From JAWXTP01 sp044433415 (lineage in GTDB: Bacteria > Bacteroidota > Bacteroidia > Bacteroidales > Rikenellaceae): a DNA stretch of 16,374 nt. Made by a program: the position numbers and the translations under genes. The notes beneath the pieces are model-generated. The model ran no database searches. It saw only the letters and a program-made list of their open reading frames with translations, and was not told the DNA's origin. Positions 7,059 through 14,133 of this stretch are shown here, one piece after another (the first letter of the stretch is position 1; each line of letters starts with the position of its first letter). The stretch spans positions 1 through 16,374 of the forward strand of contig JAWXTP010000062.1 of the NCBI GenBank assembly GCA_044433415.1, given 5' to 3'.

Positions 7059-7217
7059 GGGAACTTCTAAAAACTGGATTTTAACGCTTTCTAATTTTAA
7101 AGCTTCATCTTTGAATTTTTACAAATACGCCGTGGGAACCACCACGCTCGATTTATAAAACTCCAAATCTAAAACTTTAAAATTCTAAATCGAATAAAAC
7201 CAGTTTATAGAACTCCC
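7059..7217 (+). mobile_element. MITE-like palindromic element P2, copy 2 (159 bp)
   Basis: Terminal arms lie at 7059-7077 (GGGAAC, TTCTA, AACTGG) and 7200-7217 (CCAGTTT, TAGAA, TCCC). The internal stem AATTTTAAAG at 7093-7102 pairs with 7175-7184. The apical stem CGTGG (7131-7135) and CCACG (7142-7146) closes the loop GAACCA, whose counterpart in copy 1 is GAACCG on the minus strand. CATTA directly abuts both ends (7054-7058 and 7218-7222), which looks like a 5-bp target duplication. No coding capacity is seen. The right end is 16 nt before the LRR gene start, so the element forms most of that gene's upstream region. It fills most of the 219-nt gap after argF'. Confidence 0.7.
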
Positions 7218-7233
7218 CATTAATTAATTATAT

Positions 7234-8532
7234 ATGAAAAACAAATTTATTTTAATAGCTCTACTCCTAGGACTTATTGTTGCTTGTCACAGTGATGATG
7301 ACTCAACGTCCGTATACATAACGAGTGGTAGCTACGACATTGACTACACGGAACAAACTTTATATGTAGGTGTTAGTGATGTAAACCAAATTTCTTGGAC
7401 ATTCCATTTTGAGGACGATTGGATTACAACGAGTAGAGAGAGTGGTGACTCTTCAAGGATTTTTGAAATTTATGTAGAAGCTAATACTTCCCTAGAAGAG
7501 AGAGAAACTTATGGTATCTTAACTTTCTTCGAAAATGGTATTATAAACTATGACACCTTATCTGTTACTCAGGAAGGTGAAGAATTACAAGTATACCTGC
7601 CAGACGACTCTTTAGTAGTAGCTAGTACAGGAGGTATCGTTCCTTTTGCTGTGGGTTCAAATATGTCTTATAGTGTTAGATCTGAGCCATATTGGTTGAC
7701 GACTATGGCAACACGTGTGATTAATATGGACACTATGTACCTAGATGTTGAAGCTAACCCTTTATATGGTTATAGAGAGGGTTATGTTATCTTTAACCAT
7801 GATGATGATTATGATGTTGCAGACTCATTATACGTCTTCCAATATGGTATAGGTGATATATCAACAGACTCCTTAGCTTTAATTGCTTTGTATAATAGTG
7901 CTGGTGGTGCTAATTGGACTAACAAATGGGATTTGTCAGAGCCGTTAACCGATTGGTACGGAGTGACAGTAGGGTCTGTAGGGTCTGTAGCTGTAGGTAA
8001 TCGTGTGACTTCTTTAAGGCTTTCAAATAATAACCTTGTAGGTACTATTCCTGATGAGATAGTTCAGGTTGCATATCTTAATACATTAATGCTTAATGAT
8101 AACACTTTAAGTGGCTCGATACCTACAGAAATAGGTACTATGGTAAGTTTGAGTATGCTTTATTTGTATAATAATGAGCTTAGTGGAGAAATACCTAGTG
8201 GTATAGGTGGTTGCTATAGAATGACACGCCTTCACCTTTATAATAACGAGTTTACAGGTAACATCCCAGAATCTATAGGTAATATGACTGAGTTAGCTGC
8301 TTTAGGACTTCATAATAATAGCATGAAAGGTTCATTACCTGAATATATAGGAGATATAGAGACTTTGTATACTCTTACTCTTTATAATAATAAATTGTCT
8401 GGAACAATACCTTCTTCTTACGCTGAGAATGACCAATGTGGTTCTTGGAATGCTGCAACAAATATTTGTCCGCAACAAGAAGGATTTGGTTTCTATAATT
8501 GTGAATCTCTTTATTACCCTTACGGTAACTAA
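7234..8532 (+). CDS. Surface lipoprotein with two BACON-like domains and plant-type leucine-rich repeats
   Basis: A 432-residue exported lipoprotein. Residues 1-17 are a hydrophobic signal peptide and Cys18 is the lipidation site (LIVAC). The following HSDDD resembles the acidic export signal that sends lipoproteins to the outer face of the outer membrane in Bacteroidetes. Two BACON-like beta-sandwich domains cover about 30-116 (ending LSVTQEG) and 120-206. A cap segment at 212-243 (DSLALIALYNSAGG, NW, DWYGV) leads into six 24-residue repeats at about 257-395 of the LxGxIP type (GTIP, GSIP, GEIP, GNIP, GSLP, GTIP). A two-cysteine end with ICPQQ closes the protein. Such proteins commonly bind other proteins or glycans at the surface; the ligand is unknown. 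No TAnnTTTG box is seen upstream, where the P2 element ends 16 nt before the ATG. Confidence 0.85.
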   Translation: MKNKFILIALLLGLIVACHSDDDSTSVYITSGSYDIDYTEQTLYVGVSDVNQISWTFHFEDDWITTSRESGDSSRIFEIYVEANTSLEERETYGILTFFENGIINYDTLSVTQEGEELQVYLPDDSLVVASTGGIVPFAVGSNMSYSVRSEPYWLTTMATRVINMDTMYLDVEANPLYGYREGYVIFNHDDDYDVADSLYVFQYGIGDISTDSLALIALYNSAGGANWTNKWDLSEPLTDWYGVTVGSVGSVAVGNRVTSLRLSNNNLVGTIPDEIVQVAYLNTLMLNDNTLSGSIPTEIGTMVSLSMLYLYNNELSGEIPSGIGGCYRMTRLHLYNNEFTGNIPESIGNMTELAALGLHNNSMKGSLPEYIGDIETLYTLTLYNNKLSGTIPSSYAENDQCGSWNAATNICPQQEGFGFYNCESLYYPYGN

Positions 8533-8560
8533 GATGTAGTAGAAATACCATAACATATTA

Positions 8561-8654
8561 ATGAGGGTAACCCAAAAGGTTAAAAACAAAACAATTAACC
8601 CCTGTTACATAGTGTGTAGCAGGGGTTAGTTGTTTGTTGTGGGTACACCCTCAT
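8561..8654 (+). terminator. Nested hairpin terminator of the LRR gene
   Basis: The inner stem TAACCCCTGTTAC at 8596-8608 pairs with 8616-8628 (one G-T), loop ATAGTGT. It is followed by the T-rich stretch TTGTTTGTTGT, giving an intrinsic terminator 64 nt after the stop. An outer stem ATGAGGGT (8561-8568) with ACCCTCAT (8647-8654), continued by ACCC/GGGT, encloses it. Confidence 0.7.
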
Positions 8655-8655
8655 C

Positions 8656-8715
8656 GTAAGCATCCCTAAATAGTCGCATTTTTTTGTCACAATACGGCTA
8701 ATTTGGGATGTTTAC
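8656..8715. repeat. Inverted repeat of unknown role
   Basis: GTAAGCATCCC at 8656-8666 pairs with GGGATGTTTAC at 8705-8715 (10 Watson-Crick pairs plus one G-T). The 38-nt interior includes an incomplete continuation and a run of seven T. It sits between two terminator-like hairpins in the 283-nt gap where the LRR and acyl-CoA synthetase genes converge. Confidence 0.5.
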
Positions 8716-8732
8716 ATAAAATCTTATGCTAC

Positions 8733-8784
8733 ATCATTAAAAAGAGGACAACTAGTAAATTCTAGTTATCCTCTTTTTAATGAT
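8733..8784 (-). terminator. Bidirectional terminator between convergent genes
   Basis: Arms of 23 nt at 8733-8755 and 8762-8784 pair with a single mismatch (8749/8768), loop TAAATT. A run of five T ends the stem on either strand. It lies 32 nt past the stop of the minus-strand acyl-CoA synthetase gene and can also stop read-through from the LRR gene. Confidence 0.8.
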
Positions 8785-8815
8785 ATTTATATTTCTTTAT
8801 GGGAGTTCTTATACC

Positions 8816-10480
8816 TTAGCGTGTATATAGGTATCTCTTAATGCTTTTTTTAGGAGTCTTTTCAAACTCAGAAGGGTAAAGTTCTACATCACTAATTTGT
8901 TCGTAAGGAGCAACAAGTTTGTTAAGCGCCTTGATATTAGCTTTCATAATTTCTATTAAAATAGCTTGATTTCTAGTATCTATACCTTCAAGACCATCAT
9001 AGTCAGGATAAACCATGGCTATCAGCTTACCATCTTTCTCCTTAACAAGACTCTCCATTACACAAGGCATATTATTCATCTTGCTTTCTATTTCCTCTGG
9101 GTATATGTTTTGCCCATTAGCTCTAAGTATCATAGTCTTACTTCTACCACGTATAAAAATCGTATTATCAGCAGATACAGTACCTATATCACCTGTATGT
9201 AACCAGCCTTCACTATCTATAGAGTCGTTTGTAGCCTCAGGGTTTTTATAATATCCCATCATCACGTTTTCACCTCTAACACATATCTCACCAATGCCTG
9301 TTTCAGGGGTTTTATCTGTAATTTTAACTTCCATGATGTCAGGTAATATTCTGCCGCATGATGTAGTTTTAAATTCACTAGGGTTGGTGTAGCTAATAAG
9401 AGGACCACATTCTGTCATACCATAACCTACAGTGAATGGAAATTTAATCTTCATAAGGAAGTTTTCAACATCACTATTTAGCGCAGCACCCCCAATAATC
9501 ATTTGGCTAAATTCACCACCAAAGAATTCCACCAACTTATTACGTATAATAGAGTAAACTCCACTATCTAGTAAAGGTATCATTAAAGCAACTTTTGTAA
9601 CCTGCTTTTCAAGCATAGGTAAGATTTGCTTTTTGTAAATCTTCTCTATAATAAGAGGTACCGTAAATATAACGTTAGGTCTCACTTGAGCTAAAGCCGC
9701 TGAAATAACCTTAGGTGCAGGAATCTTACCTAACATCGTAACATGAGAACCTGATGTTAAAGGATATAGGAAATCAAAAGCACATCCATAAGCGTGAGCT
9801 AAAGGCAGGAATGCTAACGCTCTAGAGCCTGGGAAATGTACTCCCAAAGAGTGCCCAAATAATACGTTACCTGCAAGACTATTACCATTAAGCATTACGC
9901 CTTTAGAAAAACCTGTAGTTCCACTAGTGTAGTTTAACAATATAAGTTCAGAATTAGGCGTATGATAGAACTTCACATCCGAAGGTTGTAAACCTTGAGG
10001 ATAACGCTGTTTCATAACATCGCTTAATTTACAACTGAATATATCATAATGATATTGCTCTTGAACAAAGTAAGGTTTAAAATCTGTTAAAGAGAAAGTA
10101 GCTTTTATGTTAGGTAGGTTTTCTTGTTCTAAAGTTTCATAGAAATGTTCACCAACAAAAAGTACCACACTATCTGAGTGGTTGACTATATGTTGTACAT
10201 CGTTTGCATTAAAATCGGCTAAGATAGGTACAATAACAGCACCATAAGTAATAGAAGCTATAAATGCAACACCCCATCTTGGGCTAGCTCTACCAATTAA
10301 AGCGATTTTATCACCTCTTTTAACCTCAAGTTTTTCAAATAAGATATGTAAACGGAAAATTTGTTCACTTACGTCTTTATAACTAAAAGTTTCTTTTTTG
10401 AAATAGTCTGTTAGTGCTGGGCGATCCCAGTGTTCCTTAAACGATTTCTCGTAAAGTTCGATAAAGTTTTGTTGTATCAT
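8816..10480 (-). CDS. AMP-binding acyl-CoA synthetase (long-chain fatty acid-CoA ligase type)
   Basis: A 554-residue enzyme of the ANL superfamily. It would activate a carboxylic acid with ATP to an acyl-adenylate and transfer it to CoA; a long-chain fatty acid is the likely substrate from overall similarity. The phosphate loop is YTSGTTGFSKG at residues 184-194. GYGMTECGP is at 352-360, TGD at 429-431, and the hinge region GRSK at 445-448 is followed by GQNIYPEEIE. The lysine-rich end TPKKSIKR should hold the catalytic lysine, though its motif differs from the usual GKxxR form. No signal peptide or clear membrane helix is seen. The start is 102 nt downstream of dxs in the same direction, but a strong hairpin lies between them. 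An acyl-[acyl-carrier-protein] ligase cannot be excluded. Confidence 0.88.
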   Translation of the reverse strand: MIQQNFIELYEKSFKEHWDRPALTDYFKKETFSYKDVSEQIFRLHILFEKLEVKRGDKIALIGRASPRWGVAFIASITYGAVIVPILADFNANDVQHIVNHSDSVVLFVGEHFYETLEQENLPNIKATFSLTDFKPYFVQEQYHYDIFSCKLSDVMKQRYPQGLQPSDVKFYHTPNSELILLNYTSGTTGFSKGVMLNGNSLAGNVLFGHSLGVHFPGSRALAFLPLAHAYGCAFDFLYPLTSGSHVTMLGKIPAPKVISAALAQVRPNVIFTVPLIIEKIYKKQILPMLEKQVTKVALMIPLLDSGVYSIIRNKLVEFFGGEFSQMIIGGAALNSDVENFLMKIKFPFTVGYGMTECGPLISYTNPSEFKTTSCGRILPDIMEVKITDKTPETGIGEICVRGENVMMGYYKNPEATNDSIDSEGWLHTGDIGTVSADNTIFIRGRSKTMILRANGQNIYPEEIESKMNNMPCVMESLVKEKDGKLIAMVYPDYDGLEGIDTRNQAILIEIMKANIKALNKLVAPYEQISDVELYPSEFEKTPKKSIKRYLYTR

Positions 10481-10497
10481 CTTAGTAAGTATTATTT

Positions 10498-10540
10498 GTT
10501 TTTATGTAAATGATAGTATAAAAATCATTTACATAAAAAC
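10498..10540 (-). terminator. Perfect 17-bp hairpin between dxs and the acyl-CoA synthetase gene
   Basis: The arms 10498-10514 and 10524-10540 are perfectly complementary, loop of 9 nt. On the minus strand the stem begins with GTTTTTATG and is AT-rich. It starts 43 nt after the dxs stop and ends 18 nt before the next start. It fits a terminator or attenuator for dxs read-through. No TAnnTTTG box for the downstream gene was found in this gap. Confidence 0.65.
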
Positions 10541-10582
10541 ATTGATTTATATTTTGGGGTAACGGTTATAGGGTATAGTTTG

Positions 10583-12445
10583 CTAGAGTTCTAAAATTTT
10601 AGCTTTTATAGAAGATTTGTTAAACCCTGCAATTTGTTTAAGCTCTTCAACAGTGCCGTGAGGGATAAAGTTATCTGGTATACCTAACATTTGTACTGGT
10701 ATAGAAATGTTATGCTTAGAAAGTAACTCTAATATCGCTGAGCCTACGCCCCCAGCTATAGAGCCATCTTCAACAGTAATTATCTGTTTTACCTTTTGAG
10801 CAGTTTCAAGTATGAGCTTCTCATCTAAAGGTTTTGCAAAGCGTAAGTCTATGTGAGCTATAGATTTTGTGTACCCTTCAGCTTTTAGTTCCTCTATTGC
10901 AGAGCTTACATCATTTGTTGTAGTTCCTAAAGAAAGTACGGCAAGGTCTGTGCCCTCAGAGAGAATGACCCCCTTGCCAAATTCTAATTCTTTAAATTCA
11001 CATTGCCAGTCGTCAAGTACTCCCGAACCACGAGGATAACGTATTACGACCACCCCCTTGTCAGGTTTCTGAGCAGTATACATCATATTACGGAGTTCAT
11101 GCTCATTGCTAGGTGCTGCAATAGTGATATTTGGTATGCATCTTAGGAATGCTATATCAAAACAACCATGGTGAGTAGGTCCATCCTCTCCCACTATGCC
11201 TGCTCTATCCAAACACAAGACAGTGTTAACGTCCTGTAGGACAAGGTCATGTATTATATTATCATAAGCTCTTTGAGAGAAAGACGAATAGATATTACAA
11301 AAAGGTAACATACCATTTACTGCTAAACCTCCTGAGAAAGTCACAGCATGCCCCTCAGCAATACCTACATCAAAGGCTTTATCAGGATATTTTTGCTGTA
11401 GTATAGCCATAGAGCAACCTGTAGGCATAGCTGGTGTTATACCTATAATCTTATCGTTTTGTTCGACAAGTTCTGTAAGTGTGTATCCAAAGACATCCTG
11501 GTATTTAATCTTATGTTTACTAGAGATAGAAATTTCCCCTGTGTTAGCATCAAATTTACCTGGTGCATGCCATGTTGTTTGGTTGCTTTCGGCAGGTTCA
11601 TACCCTTTACCTTTCTTAGTTACTATATGTAGTAATTTAGGACCTTTGATATTTTTTATGCTTTCTAAGATGTGTAATAAGGCGTTTAAGTCATTACCAT
11701 CTATAGTTCCGAAATACCTAAATCCAAAAGACTCAAATAGGTTGCTATTCTGGAATACGTATCTTTTTATTGATGATTTTAACTTTGCAATACGATTACT
11801 AAAAGCAGGGAAAGGTTTTAAAATATTAGATATACAAGATCTAAATTTATTGTAATTCCTTGTGGTACTTATATTTAGTAGGTATCTATGTAAAGCGCCC
11901 ACATTAGGGTCTATACTCATATCGTTATCATTCAAGATAACAAGGATATCAGAATTTTCTATACCTGCGTTATTTAAACCCTCAAAAGCTAACCCCCCTG
12001 ACATTGCTCCGTCACCTATGACAGCAATACATTTTTGGTTTAGACCTTGCTTTTTGGCAGCTATAGCCATACCTAGAGCCGCGGATATAGAAACAGAGGA
12101 GTGACCGCCTCCGAAAGCATCATATTCACTTTCTGAGCGTTTCGGGAAGCCACTGATACCTCCAAATTTACGTTTGTTCTTAAATGCTTCCTTACGACCT
12201 GTAAGTATCTTATGAGCATAAGATTGGTGACCAACATCCCATACTAGCTTATCGGTAGGTGTGTTATAAATTTTATGTAAAGCAACAGTTAACTCAATAA
12301 CACCTAAACTAGACCCTAGGTGACCAGGGTTTAATGATAGTTCTTTAATGATATACTCTCTCAGCTCGTCACATAATTTCTGTAACGAGTCCTTTGAAAG
12401 GTTTTTCAAATCAGAAGGATAGTTTATGTTGTTAAGTATATCCAT
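10583..12445 (-). CDS. dxs: 1-deoxy-D-xylulose-5-phosphate synthase
   Basis: A 620-residue thiamine-diphosphate enzyme that condenses pyruvate with glyceraldehyde 3-phosphate to DXP, the entry step of the MEP isoprenoid pathway and also a source of DXP for thiamine (and, in some bacteria, pyridoxal phosphate). GHLGSSLG is at residues 41-48 with His42, and GHQ is at 72-74 with His73. The ThDP/metal motif runs from GDGAMSGG at 144-151 to NDNDMSI at 172-178. The catalytic Glu364 lies in AEGHAV; the Q found after this Glu in E. coli (AEQHAV) is G here. DRAGIVGEDGPTHHG is at 413-427, and a C-terminal transketolase domain follows from about 490. The length is normal for the family. A good promoter lies 37 nt upstream of the ATG. 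ispG of the same pathway is at 2809-4545. Confidence 0.98.
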   Translation of the reverse strand: MDILNNINYPSDLKNLSKDSLQKLCDELREYIIKELSLNPGHLGSSLGVIELTVALHKIYNTPTDKLVWDVGHQSYAHKILTGRKEAFKNKRKFGGISGFPKRSESEYDAFGGGHSSVSISAALGMAIAAKKQGLNQKCIAVIGDGAMSGGLAFEGLNNAGIENSDILVILNDNDMSIDPNVGALHRYLLNISTTRNYNKFRSCISNILKPFPAFSNRIAKLKSSIKRYVFQNSNLFESFGFRYFGTIDGNDLNALLHILESIKNIKGPKLLHIVTKKGKGYEPAESNQTTWHAPGKFDANTGEISISSKHKIKYQDVFGYTLTELVEQNDKIIGITPAMPTGCSMAILQQKYPDKAFDVGIAEGHAVTFSGGLAVNGMLPFCNIYSSFSQRAYDNIIHDLVLQDVNTVLCLDRAGIVGEDGPTHHGCFDIAFLRCIPNITIAAPSNEHELRNMMYTAQKPDKGVVVIRYPRGSGVLDDWQCEFKELEFGKGVILSEGTDLAVLSLGTTTNDVSSAIEELKAEGYTKSIAHIDLRFAKPLDEKLILETAQKVKQIITVEDGSIAGGVGSAILELLSKHNISIPVQMLGIPDNFIPHGTVEELKQIAGFNKSSIKAKILEL

Positions 12446-12481
12446 TAAGTGTTTAAAGGTAATTTAAATTAAAATATGTTG

Positions 12482-12513
12482 CAAATATACGGTATATTTT
12501 TTATATAGAGCAA
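12482..12513 (-). promoter_or_regulatory. Promoter of dxs
   Basis: On the minus strand TTG at 12513-12511, preceded by TTT, is followed after 21 nt by TATATTTG at 12489-12482, a perfect TAnnTTTG box. The start site would be near 12475, about 30 nt before the dxs ATG. Confidence 0.75.
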
Positions 12514-12538
12514 AAAGTGAACTTCTAAATAGCTTAAA

Positions 12539-13276
12539 CTATTTATCTAGTCGAGGTTTTAGACAAGCTAAATAGTCGAAATGTTCACCTTCTTCAACAA
12601 GTTCTACATCAAAGCCACATTCTGAACCATACATACTAAGAGTCTGAAAATCTATATAAAGCCAATCAAAAACGTCACCTTTGATGTCTTTATATTGCAT
12701 TTGAAAATCTATCTCTCCATAGTATTCACCTGCTAGGTCTATTAGAAAACTTCCATCTTCCTCTTCAAAAAGGTAGCGAAGATCGCTAGAATCCATAAGC
12801 AAACAACCCTCAGGTTTTAATAGTTGCTTTATGCGTTGCAAAAAGGCAGGGATGTTTTGTATGCGTCCAATTATGCCCGAACCATTCATTAACATTAATA
12901 TAGTATCGAATTTCTCCGAAAGATGTTCGTCAAAAAAATTTATCTGACGTATATTTCCAACACCACGTTCTTTCATAACTCCCACCGAAAGAGGCGATAT
13001 ATCTATAGAACAAACTTCTTTGTTCATTTCCTGTAAAGCTAGAGCATGACAACCGCTACCAGCTCCTACGTCAAGGATTTTACCTTTAGCAAGTTGCAGA
13101 GCAGTTTTTTCTAGCTTCGGCATATTCTTAAAAGTACGGAAAAGCTCTTTTACTGGGATTTCATCCTCCTCAAATTGAGAGGAAAAAACTCTTAGCTTCT
13201 CAGCTTTCTTATTTCTGAAATAGTCGTCTATAGCAGCGCCCATAGGGTCTTTTTGTGTAGAAAGGGTGTTTGTCAT
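12539..13276 (-). CDS. Class I SAM-dependent methyltransferase, substrate unknown
   Basis: A 245-residue Rossmann-fold methyltransferase. Motif I is ILDVGAGSGCHAL at 67-79. The acidic residue after strand 2 is in CSIDIS (Asp92), and the motif IV region is FDTILMLMNGSG (123-134), followed by LLKPEG in the next helix-strand turn. The first 60 residues are helical and charged. The C-terminal part is rich in acidic and aromatic residues, as in methyltransferases acting on small molecules, but nothing identifies the substrate. No signal or membrane segment is seen. The gene is 93 nt upstream of dxs, which has its own promoter, so the two are probably separate units. A 299-nt repeat-filled gap lies upstream, and no clear promoter box was found there. 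Confidence 0.85.
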   Translation of the reverse strand: MTNTLSTQKDPMGAAIDDYFRNKKAEKLRVFSSQFEEDEIPVKELFRTFKNMPKLEKTALQLAKGKILDVGAGSGCHALALQEMNKEVCSIDISPLSVGVMKERGVGNIRQINFFDEHLSEKFDTILMLMNGSGIIGRIQNIPAFLQRIKQLLKPEGCLLMDSSDLRYLFEEEDGSFLIDLAGEYYGEIDFQMQYKDIKGDVFDWLYIDFQTLSMYGSECGFDVELVEEGEHFDYLACLKPRLDK

Positions 13277-13315
13277 ATATTAATTTAATTGTATTCTTTT
13301 GTATAGCGTACCTAG

Positions 13316-13357
13316 AAAAGCCTTCCTAAAGTTTCTTCCGGATAACAATACTTCTAG
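13316..13357. repeat. Partial repeat of the P1 outer end
   Basis: The sequence beginning AAAAGCCTTCC here is repeated in direct orientation at 13541-13582 with about 28 of the first 34 bases identical, including AACAAT. It is separated from the full P1 copy by about 40 nt and looks like a fragment of another P1 copy or a local duplication. Confidence 0.55.
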
Positions 13358-13390
13358 TCATTACTGTTAGCTATTACATTTTACAATATT

Positions 13391-13565
13391 TTAGCCTGCA
13401 TAGTTGCCAGGAAGCATGTTGTCCGCTTTTTCCAAGAATGGCTTAGATTTTTGCGTTTTTCGAAAAATTAAGCGGAGCAACCTCGGGGGTTGTGAGCATT
13501 GATTTTTCGGAAAAGGTGAAAAATGTAGGCCGTTATTGGGAAAAGCCTTCCCAGAGTTTCAGCCG
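13391..13565. repeat. Palindromic repeat family P1, copy 2
   Basis: This fills most of the 299-nt gap between the methyltransferase and NifX-like genes. Its reverse complement aligns with copy 1 (2371-2717 minus the P2 insert). The 13-nt inner arms are 13456-13468 and 13502-13514 and pair with one mismatch. They occupy the same place as the arms of copy 1 but have a different sequence. The apical stem CAACC/GGTTG lies between them. The outer arms CTTTTTCCAAGAATGGC (from 13427) and GCCGTTATTGGGAAAAG (to 13545) also pair imperfectly. No coding sequence is seen. It could also serve as terminator for the NifX-like gene. Confidence 0.7.
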
Positions 13566-13575
13566 TACAACAATC

Positions 13576-13947
13576 TTACTTGTGGCATTCGTGATGTTCG
13601 TCACCATCACCATGCGCAGCACACGCCTCGCCTGAGTCGTCTATTTCGCCTGAAAGATAAGCGTTTGCAAGTTCCTCTACATCACCTGAACAACCTCTAA
13701 TAACATCTATATTTTGTTTTTTAAGTACATTCTTAGCACCATCACCCATGCTACCAGCAAGCATAACGCGTACTCCTATTTCTCTTAGTATAGTAGCAAT
13801 GTTTGATTTACATCCACAACCTTGAGGTGAAGGTAGTGTAGCTTGTGATACAATTTTATTATCTTCAACAGTGAAGATAGTATAATAGGCGCAGTGTCCG
13901 AAGTGGTTATCAACCAAACCATCTTTTGTAGGAATAGCAATTCTCAT
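13576..13947 (-). CDS. NifX/NafY-like (dinitrogenase iron-molybdenum cofactor family) protein with metal-binding tail
   Basis: A 123-residue protein. Residues 1-100 form the small RNase H-like fold of PF02579, the family that includes nitrogenase cofactor carriers NifX and NafY and many stand-alone proteins of unknown function. Visible features are MRIAIP at the start, DNHFGHC at 13-19, PQGCGCKSN at 41-49 and Cys86. The tail from about 105 (Cys109, His112, His118, His119, Cys121, His122) is rich in Cys and His, suggesting metal binding. No nitrogenase gene is nearby, so a nitrogenase role is unlikely; an iron-sulfur or metal-handling role is inferred. It is divergent from modF, 186 nt apart, with a long inverted repeat between them. 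Confidence 0.88.
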   Translation of the reverse strand: MRIAIPTKDGLVDNHFGHCAYYTIFTVEDNKIVSQATLPSPQGCGCKSNIATILREIGVRVMLAGSMGDGAKNVLKKQNIDVIRGCSGDVEELANAYLSGEIDDSGEACAAHGDGDEHHECHK

Positions 13948-13980
13948 TTTGTTTTTATTTAAGTATGTTATACTAATAAG

Positions 13981-14023
13981 TTTTGTAAATTTTACACTAT
14001 TTACGATAGGTAAAATTACAAAA
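13981..14023. repeat. Long dyad between the NifX-like gene and modF
   Basis: TTTTGTAAATTTTAC at 13981-13995 pairs with GTAAAATTACAAAA at 14010-14023 (one bulged A). After a second bulged A the stem continues as CTAT (13997-14000) with ATAG (14006-14009), loop TTACG. About 18 bp are paired. It lies between divergent starts, so it is not a terminator of a flanking gene. It would be in the upstream region or leader of the NifX-like gene. Confidence 0.55.
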
Positions 14024-14092
14024 TTTATTTTAATTAATTCAATAATTGGAGTAAAATTTTATTTTCACACTTTTATTGTACGATAATTTCTA

Positions 14093-14100
14093 TAACTTTG
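14093..14100 (+). promoter_or_regulatory. Probable -7 box of modF
   Basis: TAACTTTG is a perfect TAnnTTTG match, and transcription would start near 14106, 28 nt before the ATG. No TTG box is present at the normal 19-21 nt spacing; the nearest (14076-14078) is only 14 nt away. Confidence 0.55.
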
Positions 14101-14133
14101 TCGCCTTACTTTTTTATTTAATTAAGAAATATC

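Noticed and set aside
8020..8420. Regular repeats of about 72 bp, at first glance array-like.
   Set aside because: They are the 24-residue leucine-rich repeats of the lipoprotein gene, with divergent DNA and no spacers; not a CRISPR array.
8966..9251. Two overlapping plus-strand frames within the acyl-CoA synthetase gene.
   Set aside because: They are antisense to the conserved C-terminal domain, overlap each other and resemble no protein family.
11481..12104. Plus-strand frames of 124 and 80 codons antisense to dxs.
   Set aside because: They fall opposite the conserved dxs coding region and carry no domain signature or promoter.
12526..12545. TAAATAG/CTATTTA hairpin at the methyltransferase stop as a terminator.
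   Set aside because: Only 7 A/T-rich pairs with no T-run directly after it on the minus strand; too weak to call.
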